From NCBI GenBank assembly GCA_933228675.1, contig OW121743.1:15461724-15525723 (forward strand): 64,000 nucleotides of DNA, written 5' to 3'. The notes under the pieces are model-generated. The model did not search any database. It worked only from the letters and a program-made list of their open reading frames with translations, and was not told the DNA's origin. Below are positions 32,961-46,800 of the stretch, one piece after another (the first letter of the stretch is position 1; every line of letters begins with the position of its first letter). Both the position numbers and the translations under genes were made by a program. Source of the stretch: Stomorhina lunata (Eukaryota > Arthropoda > Insecta > Diptera > Rhiniidae).

Positions 32961-33539
32961 AAATATCTGCTTCCAATTTAATCTTAAAGTTGAGGACATT
33001 TTTTTACCTTCTGTCCATAACTGAACTTGATTCTTACAAAATTTTGGTTATAGATTTATTTATAAAGTCTTAGCTAAAAAATTTAATTATTTTTAGATTT
33101 TTTTGTGATTTCCTGGGTATTTAAAAGATTTTTGTGGTAGTAAAGTGTCAAAATTATTATTCCGTAAAGGGAGCCCTATTTGAGATACTCGTAATAATAA
33201 ACCAATTTTGTCTAAAAAATATATAGATCGTCCTAAGATCAAAAACAAATATCTGTTCCGAATTTCATGGCTATCCATCAATATCGAGCCAGCCAGCGGC
33301 CCAGCTTCAGGGAGTCATGCAGAGTCCATCGGTCGATATACTAAATAATAGGTCACAAACCAAGGTTTCCAACCAATATTTCTATGCATTACAAACCCTA
33401 TTAGGTTATAAATATACGGTTGATCAAAGTTAACGCAAAAAGTTTAATTTTGTGACTAGTGTTATTTTTATTAAAAAAAATAACGTCGTTGTTTGATAAA
33501 ATCAAACAAAATTTTGGTGGGGTCAACCTTTCCTGGACG
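32961..33539. other. spacer between tandem arrays
   Basis: No supported gene. The 62-codon minus frame at 33,093-33,281 has no motif. A GC-richer patch lies near 33,290 (GAGCCAGCCAGCGGCCCAGC). Confidence 0.45.
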
Positions 33540-36200
33540 AGTTTTCATTATTTAGTCAGAAGAAGAATCAAGAATTCCAGACAGATCGAAACCCACGCAT
33601 TATATCCAATTTGCGAGATGAAATAAATACGAATTATAATGTCTATGCAAAATATCAAATTAAAGCGAATATTTAATTTTTTTGTGATGCTCATAACTTA
33701 TCATGGAAGCTAGAGGCTACATTCTGATTTTAAGGGGGTCAATCTTTTCTGGATGTGTTTCGGTGGTCAAAAATCAAAAAAAAACAAGAAAGATAGAAAA
33801 CCATGAATTATGTCGCTTTTTTGGTGATATATGCAGACTCTTATATCTTACCTAGGAAGCTGAAGCCTACAATCTGATTTTGTTAGGGTCAAACTTTTCT
33901 CGACTTGTTTCGATGGTTGGTTAGGCCACTACTATCAGGAGAAAAATCTAAAATTCCAGACAGATCGAAAACCACGCATTATATACAATTAGCGAGATAA
34001 ACTAAATACGAATTATAGTGTCAATGCAAAATATTAAAATAAGTTGAAAATGTTAACTTTTTCGTTTCTGGTGATATATGCAGATCCTCATATCTTATCG
34101 AGGATGCTAAAGGCTACATTCAGATTTTGATAGAGCCAACCTTTCCTCGAAGCTTTTCGAAGGTTGGTTAGGCCGTTATTATCAGAAGAAGAATCAAAAA
34201 TTCCAGATAGATCGAAAACCACGAATTATGTCCAATTTGCGAGAAATAAACTAAATACGAATTATATTGTCTATGCAAAATATCAAAATAAAGCGAATAT
34301 TTCAAGTTGGTCGTTTCTTATGATATATGCAGACCCTCATACTTATCTTATCGAGGAAGTTGAAGGTATATTCTGATTTTGATGGTTAGTTAGGAGAAGA
34401 ATTAAAAATTACAGACAGATCGAAAACCACACATAATATCCAATTGGCAAGACCAAATAAATACGAATTATATTGTCTATGCAAAATATCAAAATAAGTT
34501 GAAATTCAAACTTTTTTCGTTTCTTACAACATATGCAGACCCTCATATCTTATTGCGGAAACTGAAGGCTACATTCCGATTTTGATGTGGTCAACCTTTT
34601 CTGGACGCGTTTCAAAAGGTTGGAGGAGAAGAAACAAAAATTCCAGGCAGATCGAAAACCACACACAATATCCAATTGGCAAGACAAACTAAATACGAAT
34701 TATATTGTCTATGCAAAATATCAAAGTAAAGCGAATATTTTAAGTTGGTCGTTTCTTATGATATATGCAGACCCTTATACATATCTTATCGAGGAACCTG
34801 AAGCTATATTCTGATTTTGATGGTTAGTTAGGCCATCATTATCAGGAGAAGAATCAAAAATTCCAGACAGATCGAAAACCACGAAATATACCCAATTTGC
34901 GAGAGACAAACTAAATACGAATTATAGTGTCTATGCAAAATATGAAAATAAGTTGAAAATTTTAACTTTTTAGTTTCTGGTGATATATGCAGACCCTCAT
35001 ATCTTATCGAATAAGCTGAAGGTATATTCTGATTTTGATGGTTAGTTAGACCATCATTAGCAGGAGAAGAATCAAAAATTCCAGACAGATCGAAAGCAAC
35101 AAATAATATCCCATTAGCAAGACAAACTAAATACGAATTATATTGTATATGCAAAATATCAAAGTAAGTTGAAAATTTTAACTTTTTTCGTTTTTTATAA
35201 TATATGCACACCCTCATATCTTATTACGGAATTTGAAGGCAATATTCCGATTTTGATTATCAGGAGAAGAAACAAAAATTCCAGACAGATCGAAAACTAC
35301 ACATAATATCTAGACAAACTAAATACGAATTATAGTGTCTATGCAAAATATGAAAGTAAGTTGAAAATGTTAACTTTTTCGTTTCTGGTGATATATGCAG
35401 ATCCTCATATCTTGTCGAGGATGTTAAAGGCTACATTCAGATTTTGATAGAGCCAACCTTTCCTCTACGCTTTTCGATAGTTGGTTAGGCCGTCATTATC
35501 AGAAGAAGAATCAAAAATTCCAGATAGATCGAAAACCACGAATTATATCCAATTTGCGAGAAATAAACTAAATAAGAATTATATTGTCTATGCAAAATAT
35601 CAAAATAAAGCGAATATTTCAAGTTGGTCGTTTCTGATGATATATGCAGACCCTCATATCTTATCGAGGAACCTGAAGCTATATTCTGATTTTGATGGTT
35701 AGTTAGACCATCATTATCAGGAGAAGAATCAAAAATTCCAGACAGATCGAAAACCACGAAATATATCCAATTTGCGAGAGACAAACTAAATACGAATTAT
35801 AGTGTCTATGCAAAATATCAAAATAAGTTGAAAATTTGAACTTTTTTCGTTTTTTATAATATATGCACACCCTCATATCTTATTACGGCTACATTCCGAT
35901 TTGATGGGGTCTGACGCGTTTCGAAAGATTGGTTAGACCATCATTATCAGGAGAAGAAACAAAAATTCCAGACAGATCGAAAACCACACATAATATCCAA
36001 TTGGCAAGACAAACTAAATACGAATTATAGTGTCTATGCAAAATACCAAAATAAAGCGAATATTTTGATTCGATCGATTCTTATGATATATGATATATCA
36101 TATCTTATCGAGGAAGCTGAAGCTATATTCTGATTTTAATGGTTAGTTAGGCCATTATATCAGGAGAAGAATCAAAAATTCCAGGCAGATCGATTGAAAA
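33540..36200. repeat. ~225-bp tandem repeat, about twelve copies
   Basis: Landmarks in order are GGTTAGTTAGGCCATCATTA, GAAGAATCAAAAATTCCAGA, CAGATCGAAAACCACG, TAAATACGAATTATATTGTC, TGCAAAATATCAAAATAA, TGATATATGCAGACCCTCAT and CTTATCGAGGAA. GATCGAAA recurs about twelve times at irregular distances of roughly 200-250 bp (longer at the left edge). Frames of 60-129 codons appear on both strands in several units; because the same sequence is open in both directions and unit lengths vary, I read them as by-products rather than genes. Confidence 0.92.
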
Positions 36201-37420
36201 TGTTAACTTTTTTAGTTATATTTAGTTGCTGAATTTTGAAAGGGATCAGTCGAGTTTAAGTTTTAATAGAAAACTCCCAGATTAAACAGTAGCATTTCTA
36301 AAGTGATATCAAATTAGAACATCTTTTTTTGACATAAAATGCATAAAATGCTATTTATCTCTAATAGTTTACAAGTTATTTATACTAAAAACAAGAATAC
36401 AATTTTTTGCAAACCTTGGTCCAGATTTTTTTTGGGACAATTGAACTGATGTGTAGATATATCAAGTTTTATTTCAGTCAAACACACATTAGGAATTTTG
36501 GAATTTATATTCATATAAACTTTACCTTCTGCCCCATTGTGCATTGGTCTCAACACCTTCAGTGAATACTTCTCTTTAGAAATGGACCTTTGATTCATTT
36601 AAAGGAAGACTTGCTTTTAGTTTTAAATAAATTTTATGTTTTTTTTTCTTAAATATTTTCTTCTTTAGTTTTTGGCTGCATTTACCTAAAAATGTAAACT
36701 TTTTTTTTTTAATTAAAGTATTCTCGTATTCATTTTTCCATTGCAGAAAACGAATGGCATAAAATATTGTTAAAAAAAGGCATTGAAGAATAATTGTTAA
36801 AAAAAGGTAAGTTTTTTGTTAAGGATTTTGTAAAGAAATAATTTTGAAATAAATAAAAATAATGAGTATGAAAATGAGAGGGAAATTTTTTTTCAAAAAA
36901 GGGTAAAATTTGTGTGGAAAATAAAGTTACAAGGGAAAATATAAATATAAAGATAATTATTACTATAAAAGGAAAATTTTGTAAAATAAAGTAAAAGGAA
37001 ATTTTCAAGGATATTTTAAAGCAAATAAAAGGAACTATAAAAACCAACAAGAAAATCTCGCAAAAGTTCAAAAATTTTTAAAAAGGAAAAAAAATATATT
37101 TCTTAAGTTATAGTTAAACAAATATTATTTAAGTCTCTAACATTTTTGTTGTTACTTTTCATTCTATTGTTAGAATTTTTCTTAGTCTCTGCCCCCCCCC
37201 CCCCCCCCTTAATAGTTTCTTGTTTTCCCTCTGAAAAATACATCAGAAAATAAAGTTCAGTAAACTCAAGTCTTTTATGAAAAAAAAAAAACTAAAGAAA
37301 AATATTTATTTATGAAATTTAATATCTTTTTAGTATGAAAAATTGCTTTAACAATTCTCCCTTACAATTCTTAGGCCATATAAAAAAAAACTTTAGTTAA
37401 ATTTAATTAAATTTTCAAAA
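36201..37420. other. spacer with an unidentified minus frame and a poly-C tract
   Basis: The minus frame 36,380-36,598 (72 codons, ATG directly after a stop) has mixed composition (KVLRPMHNGAEGKVYMN) but no family I recognise. A 113-codon Phe-rich frame at 36,730-37,071 is low complexity. A run of 17 C is listed separately. Confidence 0.4.
37192..37208. repeat. poly-C tract, 17 bases
   Basis: An uninterrupted run of 17 C within very AT-rich DNA. The only comparable tract in the window is 11 G at 62,055-62,065. Confidence 0.95.
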
Positions 37421-40400
37421 TTTCTAATTGTTTACTTAACATTTGACCTTATTTACTTGATAACTAATTATTTACATAAAGTAAACTGTTGAAATTTTTA
37501 CTTCGGTAAAACCAAAATGTTTTTGTTGCATATCAAATAAATTTCGCTAATGAAATATATGAAAATTTTAAATGTTTACTTAGTAAATAATAGTGTTTAC
37601 CCGATGTCAATAATAAAGAAATTTGAGACCGATATAAATACATAGGTAATATGTTCTAAAACATAAGAAAATGAAAGAAGTTTTAAATATATACCCACCA
37701 AATTTTATTATTTACACAAATATGAAAAACATTTAATTGTTTACCTAGGAAATTCACATTATTTACATGAAGTAAATAAATATTTTTTAGCCAAAATTAC
37801 AAGAAAAATTATTTTAACTTATATTTACACACAAAAACCTAAAGAAATTTAAAAAATTTAATTGTTTACACCAAATATTTAATTGTTTACATGATGTCAA
37901 CTCTCATATTTTGCATAAAAATCGATTTAAAAACATAAATATCATAATCTACCCACGAACATATTATTAAGTCTAAGAAATTTAATTGTTTACATTGATT
38001 TTCGAATTATTTACATGAAGTAAATAATAAATTTTTATACAAAAGTCTAATAGAAGTTCATGTTAAACTTATTTGCAAACGAATACCTATAAAAGTAAAA
38101 GAAATTGTTATGTTTACACCGAATTTTTAATTATTTACATGATGAAAACAATTAATTTTTAGATAAAAATTAAAGCAAAATCATATTTGTCCTTATTTAC
38201 ACAAAAAAATCCATTAATTCAAAGCAATTTAATTGTTTACATAAAAATATTTAATTATTTACATAATGTAAACTATTAATTCGAACAAAAAAATCTAATA
38301 GAAGTAATTTTTACCCTTATTTATATACGAAAATTTAATAAAATCAAAGAAATTTAATTGTTTACATACCATTTTTAGTAATTTACATGATGTAAATAAT
38401 TAGTTTGTATATAAAAAGCTAACACAAATCATTCTAAACGTTTTTTGTTAATGAATACTTATAAAATTAAATGAAATTATATTGTTTACACCGAATTTTT
38501 AATTGTTTACATGATGTAAAAAATTAATTTTTAGATAAAAATAAAATAAAAATTATGTTTACCCTTATAAAAATAAGAGAAAAATTATTTTAACTTATAT
38601 TTACACACAAAAACCTACAGAAGTTTAAAAAATTTAATTGTTTACACCAAATATTTCATTATTTACATGATGTAAACTATTAATTCTAACAACGAAATCG
38701 AATAAAAGTCATTTTTAGTCCTATTTATATACTAAAATTTATTAAAATCAAAGAAATTTATTTGTTTACACCCAGTTTTTAATAATTTACATGATGTAAA
38801 TAATTAATTTGTGTATAAAAACCTAACACAAATCATTCTAAACCTTATTCGTTAACGAATACTTATAAAATTGAATGAAATTATATTGTTTACATTGAAT
38901 TTTTAATTGTTTACATGATGTAAACAATTAGTTTTTAGATAAAAATAAAAGAAAATTCATGTCTAACCTTATTTACATAGGAAAATCCATTAAATTCAAT
39001 AAATTTTAATTGTTTACACAGTACCTTTAATTATTTACATGACGTAAACAATTTACTTTTACATAAAAATCTAAAACAAATTATCTTTAACCTTATTTGC
39101 AAATAAAAACCTTTAAAAGTAAAAAAATTTCAATTTTTATGTCAAACTTTAAATTATTTACATGATGTAAACAATTAATTTTTGGATAAAAATAATAGAA
39201 AAATCATATTTACTCTTATTTACATGAGAAAACTGATTAAATTCAAAGAAATTTAATTGTTTACACAGTACTTTTAATTATTTACATGATGTAAATAATT
39301 AATTAAATAATTAAGATCAAGTTAACAATTAATCTTTACATAAAGATATAAGAAAAATTACTTTTACCCTTATTTACATATGAAAATTTATTGAATTCAA
39401 GAATTTTCAATGTTTACACCAAATTTTAAGTTATTTACATACTGTAGACAATTCATTTTTACATAAATATAAAAGACAAATCATATATTTAACCTTATTT
39501 ACATAGGAAAATCCATTAAAGACAAAGAAATTTAATTGTTTACACAGAACTTTAAATTATTTACATGATGTAAACAATTAATTTTTACAAAAAAGTCTAA
39601 GGCAAATCATTCTTCATCTTATTTGCAAACAAATACTTACAAGAGTCAAAGAAACTCAATTTTTTACACCGAATTTTATATCATTTACATGATGTAAACA
39701 ATTAATTTTTAGATAAAAATAAAAGAAAAATTATGCTTACAGTTATTTACACCCAAAAATTCTTTAAAAACTTTTTAAATTCAAATTATTTACATCTACT
39801 TTTAATTTTTTACACAATGTAAACAATAAAAAATTTTGCAAAAATTTAATATAAATCATTAATATATTTTTTACACAAGAAAACTTTTTGATATGAAGGG
39901 AATTCAATTGTTTACACAAAAAATTACACTATTTACATGATGCAAACAAATAAAATTTACTCGAAAAACTATTAAAAATTATTGTGACTATTATTTACAT
40001 AAGAAAACCTATAAAAGTTAAGTAAAATCAATTGTTTACATCACATTTTATATTATTTACATGAGGTAAACAATTGAAAAATCACAAAAAGAAGAATAAG
40101 TTTCATGTCAAATATATTATCGAGCTAAAATTGAAATTTAAAAAGTGTAAACTCCTTATTTTTAAATGTTTACACAAAAATTTACATTGCTTACATAATG
40201 TAAAAATTTCAAAACTCTTGTAAATAATTTGTATTTTTAACAAAAAAATATTTAAAATAGGTATACACAAAAAATATACTAAATTTTTAAATAGTCGTTT
40301 GCCCTTAATTTACATTTTTTACACAGTGTAAATAATTCAAAAACTCAAGTAAACATTTGATATTTACAATAAAAAGTATGTAAAATTTACATTTAAAGGG

Positions 40401-43150
40401 GAAAACTGTACAAATTTAGAAATTTTATTTTTTTACGCCAATTTTTAAGTTATCTACGTGGTGTAAATAATTAAATTATCAGTCAACAATTGATTTTTGG
40501 TAGAAAGTGTTAATGGAATTATCTTTACTTACAAAGGGCTTTAAAAATTTACGATTTGAAACAGTTTATACACAAATTTAAATTGTTTACATGATGTAAA
40601 CAATGAGATTCTGGTGTAAATATGAGACATTAAAAATTAAATTTGTAACTTGACTAAGTTTAATAAATAGTTGGAAAATATAACATATCCAATAGTTTAC
40701 GCGGACGTTTACATTGTTTACACAATGTAAACAATTCAAATGTCATGTAATAGACTATTATTTAAATAAAAATTTGTGTAAAATAATATTAGTTGAAGAA
40801 AGCTCATTAAAACTGAGATATTTAAAATATGTTTTACCCAAATTTATGTTATTTACATGATGTAAAAAATTAAATGATGGTGTAAATACTTGATATAAAT
40901 AACAAAATTTAGATAACATCGATAAAGCATAAGAAATGAGTTGAAATGATAATATTTTCAATGTGTAACGCTAACGTTTATATTGTTTACATAATGTAAA
41001 CAATTAAAAAGTCGTGTAAAAACATTAAATTTAAATAAAATGTTATGTAAAATAACATTAATTTAAGAAAACGCATTAAAACTTACAAATTTTAAATCGT
41101 TTTTACCTAATTCGTATTATTTACATGATGTAAACAATTAGATACTCGTCTAAATATGTGATATTTAAATTTTAATTTATACAAAATGTAATAGGTCAAA
41201 GATATACGATAAAAATAAAATATTTTTTATACTTTACACTTAAATTTACATAATTTACGCAATGTAAATTATTAAAATCTGGTGTAAATAATTGATATTA
41301 AAAATAAAAATCTATATAAAATTGAATTAGTTAAAGATACACAACGAAAATATAGAATTTTTAAAAGTTTACTCTTAAAACTTCATAATTTACACAGTGT
41401 AAACAATTAATTATACGTGTAAGTAATTGATATTGGAATAAAAATCTATTAAAAATTGAAATGGTTAAAGAAATTCAACGAAAATAAAATATTTTGAACA
41501 GTTTATAATAAAAATTACATCATTTTTACAATGTAAACAATTGAAGATTTGTGTAAATAATTGATATAAGATAAAAAAAATCTATATGTAATTGAATATG
41601 ATAAAAATATATAGCGAAATTATAATATTTAAAATAATTTACACTAAATATTACATAATTTACACAATGTAGAGAATAAAAGATTCGTGGAAATAATTGA
41701 TTTAAGAATTAAAATCTACATGAAATTGAATAAGTTAAAGATATACAGCGATATACTAATATTTTAAATAGTTTACAGCAAAAATTACATAATTTACATA
41801 ATGTAAAAAATTAAAGGCTCGTGTAAATAATTGTTTTTAGAATAAAAATCTATGTGAAATTACTTTTATTTCAAAGTTTTTTAAATATATTGGACATTTT
41901 TTGATCATTTCATCGAAATTTGCATTATTTACACAATGTAAACAATTAAAGTTTGAGGTAAATAATTATAAAAATTAGTTGAACTTCATGAAACAGATGT
42001 TATTTCGCAAAATGCCTTAAAATGTTAAATTTTTACAAACAAATTTCATATTATTTACATGGTGTAAACAATTAAAAATGTATGTAAATAATTAAAATTT
42101 TTAAGACATTTTGAAATTCTATCAAAAGGGCTTATTTTAAGAAATACTTATTTAAAGAAAAGCTTTTAAAGTATGACATTTAAACTGGTTTACATATGAA
42201 TTAATATTATTTACACGATGTAAACAATTTAAAAATTATGTAAGCAACTGATATTTGAAAGTTAAATTATAAAAAAAGTATTTAAAGTACCACATTTTAA
42301 TGGTTCACATCAAGAATATTAATATTTACACAATGTAAAGAATTAATTAATCATGTAAACAATTGATATTTGAATGTGAAATTGTAATAATTACACTTTT
42401 GTTAATGTAAGAAAAAAAAGGGTCAATTTTTATAATTTTTCTTTAATGTATAATTAATTTATATTTTTACATAATGTAAACAATTGACTATTGATTGAAA
42501 TACAATGTAAACAATTGGAAATTGATCGTGAAGATTAAAATATTCAAGAAAATTTTGAAAAAATTGTTTTTAATAAAAAATTTGAAAGTTTTTCCTTAAC
42601 TTACCATTATTTACATGATGTAAACAATTGATATCTGATGTAAATAATCACTATTCAAAGAAAAATCTTGATTAAAATGGCTTTCACAATAAAACCGAAG
42701 AAAATGTTATAAATTTTATTGGGTTTTAAACTGGAATTACGTTATTTACACGATGTAAACAATTGAAAATTCATATAAATAATTGACATATGAATGAAAA
42801 TGTATTTGAAATCAGCCCAAATTAAAGAAACTTTTGAAAATAAAAAAATATAATTTTTGTAAACTGAACTTTGATTCTTTACACTATGTAAACAATTGTC
42901 TAACAATATCAACGACTTACTTTACAAAGCAAAAATAGTTTTATTCGTCTATTTAAAGAAAGAATTTAACAAGTAAAATAAATTTAAAATTTTTTCCACC
43001 AAAATTTACATGTAAAATTTGAGGTAAAAAATTAAAAATCATAGAAAATCTGAAATTGTAACAAATGTATATTAAAAATGTTTTCTTCAGACAAATTTGT
43101 ACAATTACATGATGTAAATAGTTTAAAAATCATGTAAACAATTGAGTTAG
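37421..43150. repeat. degenerate ~130-bp repeats with TTGTTTAC palindromes, block I
   Basis: About 45 units at 115-155 bp spacing. A typical unit has a single AATTGTTTACAC, some 15-20 bp of AT-rich DNA, then a palindrome whose ideal arms are TTGTTTACAT and ATGTAAACAA around one base, followed by 60-80 bp of A-rich filler such as TTTTTAGATAAAAATAAAAG. An exact case with 11-bp arms is at 40,582-40,604. The palindromes are better conserved than the filler. Confidence 0.9.
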
Positions 43151-43865
43151 AATAAATTTGTTAAAATTTTCTTTTATTAGTCTCGAGTAAATCTTGCTTA
43201 GGCGTTAGATATGGTGTTCGTTTAATGTAAATTTCTAATATTTTTTTTCATTTATAAATAATTAATAGTCTCTGTAATCTGTCTTGTAATCTCTAATAAA
43301 TGAACTTGTTTTTTTTTCATGTTAACAAAAGTTAAGCGTGGGTTTATTTTTTATTCATTTATTTCAGTTACAAATTTCTATATTTAGTTTTCTATTTATT
43401 CAAAAACTTTCAGTATTTTGCCCTTCTTGGGGTTTCTTTTTTGCCTTTGAAAAATTCGATATTTTCTTGTTCGAGAACAATGAACCCTAATCATGAGAAT
43501 TGTACTCGACGCACGAGTGTAATTGACTGAGTTTCGCTAATAAAAATAACCATTTTTGCAAAACCCACATACAAAATTTTTTCGGAGGATTCTTAAGAAT
43601 AACATTTTTGTAAACAATTATTGTTTAGTTTTTTTTTGTCGTTATCGTTAAGAAAATCTTGGGTCATCTAACTGTAATACGAGTATTGATTTTTATTCAG
43701 GGAATTTTTGCTTAAAATACCAGACATATATTTTTGGAAAAATAAGGAATAAAGGAGGAGATATAGACAGAAAAATCTGTTAAATGGTTTAAAATAACAA
43801 TTTAGGACTGTATTAAACTTTTTGCGTTAAAAAACTTTAAGAAAACTTAAAGGAAATAGAGTTAT
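43151..43865. other. unique spacer inside the TTGTTTAC region
   Basis: No TTGTTTAC palindromes and no gene are seen. It contains ordinary AT-rich DNA and a less AT-rich patch near 43,490-43,560. Confidence 0.5.
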
Positions 43866-46800
43866 TTAATTGTTTACATGACATATTACATTTTGTAAAA
43901 ATTTAAATTCGAAAAAAACAATACAATTTTCTTAAGTAAATACTTTAAAGTTATTTAATTTCTTATAAACTTTATAAAACATGAGATTTTTAATTGTTTA
44001 CATCAAAATTTACATGATGTAAACAATTAAAAATACAAAAAAAAAATATGTTTTTTTAATGATAAATGCAAATAATTTATTAAAACTAAAGAAAGTGATA
44101 TTTAATTATTTACATCAAAATTTACAAGGTGTAAACTAATAAAAATGCTTCATAATAATTAATTTTTATGGAGAAAATTCAATAAACTTGATAAAATTGA
44201 AGATACATGTGAAAAAGTGAGATATTTGATTGCTTACATAAAATTTACATAAAGTAAACAATTGATATTAGCTCAAAAACATAATATTTTCAAATAATAA
44301 TCCAAAAAATTTTAAAAATTTAACTTTTTTTATGAAAAAATATAAAAATTTAATTATTTACATCATAGTTTTTCTTAATATCATGATGTAAACAATTGCA
44401 AATGCTCAAATATTATAAAATTTTAGAAGATAACTGTAATAAAACAGTTAAGTTTGAGAAAATTGTTAAGAAATTGAGTTATTTAATTGTTTACATCAGT
44501 ATTTACATGATGTAAACAATAGAAAAACAATAGTAAACAATTGTAGTTAGCCCAAAAACATAATATTTTCAAATAATAATACAAACAAATTCAAAAAATT
44601 AAACTTTATTTGACCTTTTTTATAAAAAAAAAATGTAATTTTTTACATCAATATTTTACATGATGTAAACAATTGCAAATGCTCAAATATTATAAAATTT
44701 TAGAAGATAACTGTAATAAAACAGTTAAATTTGACAAAATTGTTAAGAAATTGGGTTATTTAATTGTTTACATCAATATTTACATGATGTAAACAATAGA
44801 AAATGCTTAAAAAATATTTTTGCTTAAACAAATAAATCAAGATTAATAAAATGTGAGTAAATAAATGCAAATAAATTGATATATTAAATTGTTTACATCC
44901 AAATTTACATGATGTAAACAACTAAAGTTTCACAAATCGATGAATTTTGGTAAGAGCAATGAAGCTTAGATCTCGAAATTAAATAAAAAGGAAAATAAAC
45001 TAAATAAAATTAGTTCTTTATATACATTTTTACATTATTTACATGATGTAAAGAATTATTTTTTTTTGTGGTAATTGCATCGAACTCAATAAATTTAGCA
45101 AATATCATGTAAAATATTAAATTTATAAGAAAAATTCTCATAAAATTTAAGTTAAAATGTAAAGAAATTAAAATTTTCAATTGTTTACATCGTGTAAATA
45201 ATAAAAATTTTACAAAATCGCTGTAATTTGATAAGAGAAATGAAGTTTATTTGTCAAAATTAAAGAAAAAGGGAAATAAACAGAAAAATTCAATTGCTTA
45301 CATGCAATTTTACATGATGTAAACAATTGATTTTTTAAAGATAATTGCCTAAAAATTAATATATTTAGAAAATATTATTTAAAATGTTGAATTTGGAATT
45401 GTTTACACAAAATTACACATTATTTACATGATGTAAACTGTAAAAAACCCATGCAGAAAATAGATTCTTAACTCAAAATTATATTCAATTATTGATTGTT
45501 GAAAAAATATATTTAATTTAGTAAAATAATTTAATGTTTACATCAAATTTAACATTATTTACATCAAGTAAATAATGAAAAATTGTATGTAAAACATAAT
45601 TGATTTTAAGAAAATCTACGTAAAATAGACTCTAATAACGAAATGTAAAAAATATTTGGGGTTTTAAAAAGTTTACTCCAAAACTTGATATATTTACACG
45701 ATGTAAACAATTGTTTTTTGATGTAAAATGGGAATAAATAATGAATTGTGATATAAATTTGGATGTTTTTAATGTTTATACTGAAGTTTCAATTAATTAC
45801 TCAAATATTTACGTCAAAATTAAGTCTAATAATGTCATGTAAACAATTTAAAATGTATGTAAACAATTGATGTTTTTATTGAAAACTAAGTAAAATAGGC
45901 CCAATTAATTAAATACTTTAAAAAATTTAAGTTCTCAATTGTTTACTCCAAAATGTACACTTTTTACATCATGTAAACAATTGCTATTTGGTGCAAAATA
46001 GACAAAAGTGAAGAAAAAAAAAATAAATTAATTTTTCTTATATTAATACCAAAGTTAAAATTATTTACATAAATGTTGACGTCAAAATTAAGGCTGCTAA
46101 TGTCATGTAAACAATTAAAAATGTGTGTAAACAATTGCTATTTGTATGTGAAATTTTGTAAAATAGTTTAGATTAATGAAATACAAGAAAAATAGGGAAT
46201 TTTCAATTGTTTACTTTAAAATTTACATTATTTACATGATGTAAACAATTGGCTTTTGATGTAAACTTGGCAAAAATAAAGAAGTATCATATGAATTTGA
46301 GATTTTCTAATGTTCATACTTTAAAAATACCTTATTTAAACAATTGTTTACACGAAAATTTATGCAATATTTGCCTAATGTAAACAATTCAATAATCATG
46401 TAAACAATTGAGATTTTTCGAAAGTTTTTGATAAAATAGGCTGAGTTAAAAGCGATAGATACCAGCCTATGATCCTGAATAAATTACTCCACTATTCAAA
46501 TTATTTACATTGCAAATATTTACATGTAAACATTCGAATCCCTAAGAAAACAATTGTTAAATTAATAAAATAATATCTAAAATTAATTAAATTAAGAACA
46601 AAATTTAAAAATTTAGTTTTTTTTTTCCATTATTTACATACAAATTAACATTATTTACAAGGTGTAAACAATTGATGATACATGTAAATAATTGTAATTT
46701 TAAAGAAAATTTTATTAAAATAAACTTATTTAAAGAAAAGCGATAACGGTATTAATTATTTTTTAAGTTTGCACTAAAATTTTAATTATTTACCTCATGT

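Noticed and set aside
34164..35784. Several 70-129 codon frames on both strands
   Set aside because: They are open because of the repeat unit. Overlapping frames on both strands and varying unit length argue against genes, though the repeated words are noted as a finding.
36380..36598. 72-codon minus frame (MNQRSISKEKYS...) with mixed composition
   Set aside because: No family recognised, no clear splice or promoter context, and a length expected by chance; kept only as a remark in the spacer entry.
36730..37071. 113-codon minus frame
   Set aside because: Phe/Ile/Leu-rich translation of A-rich low-complexity DNA.
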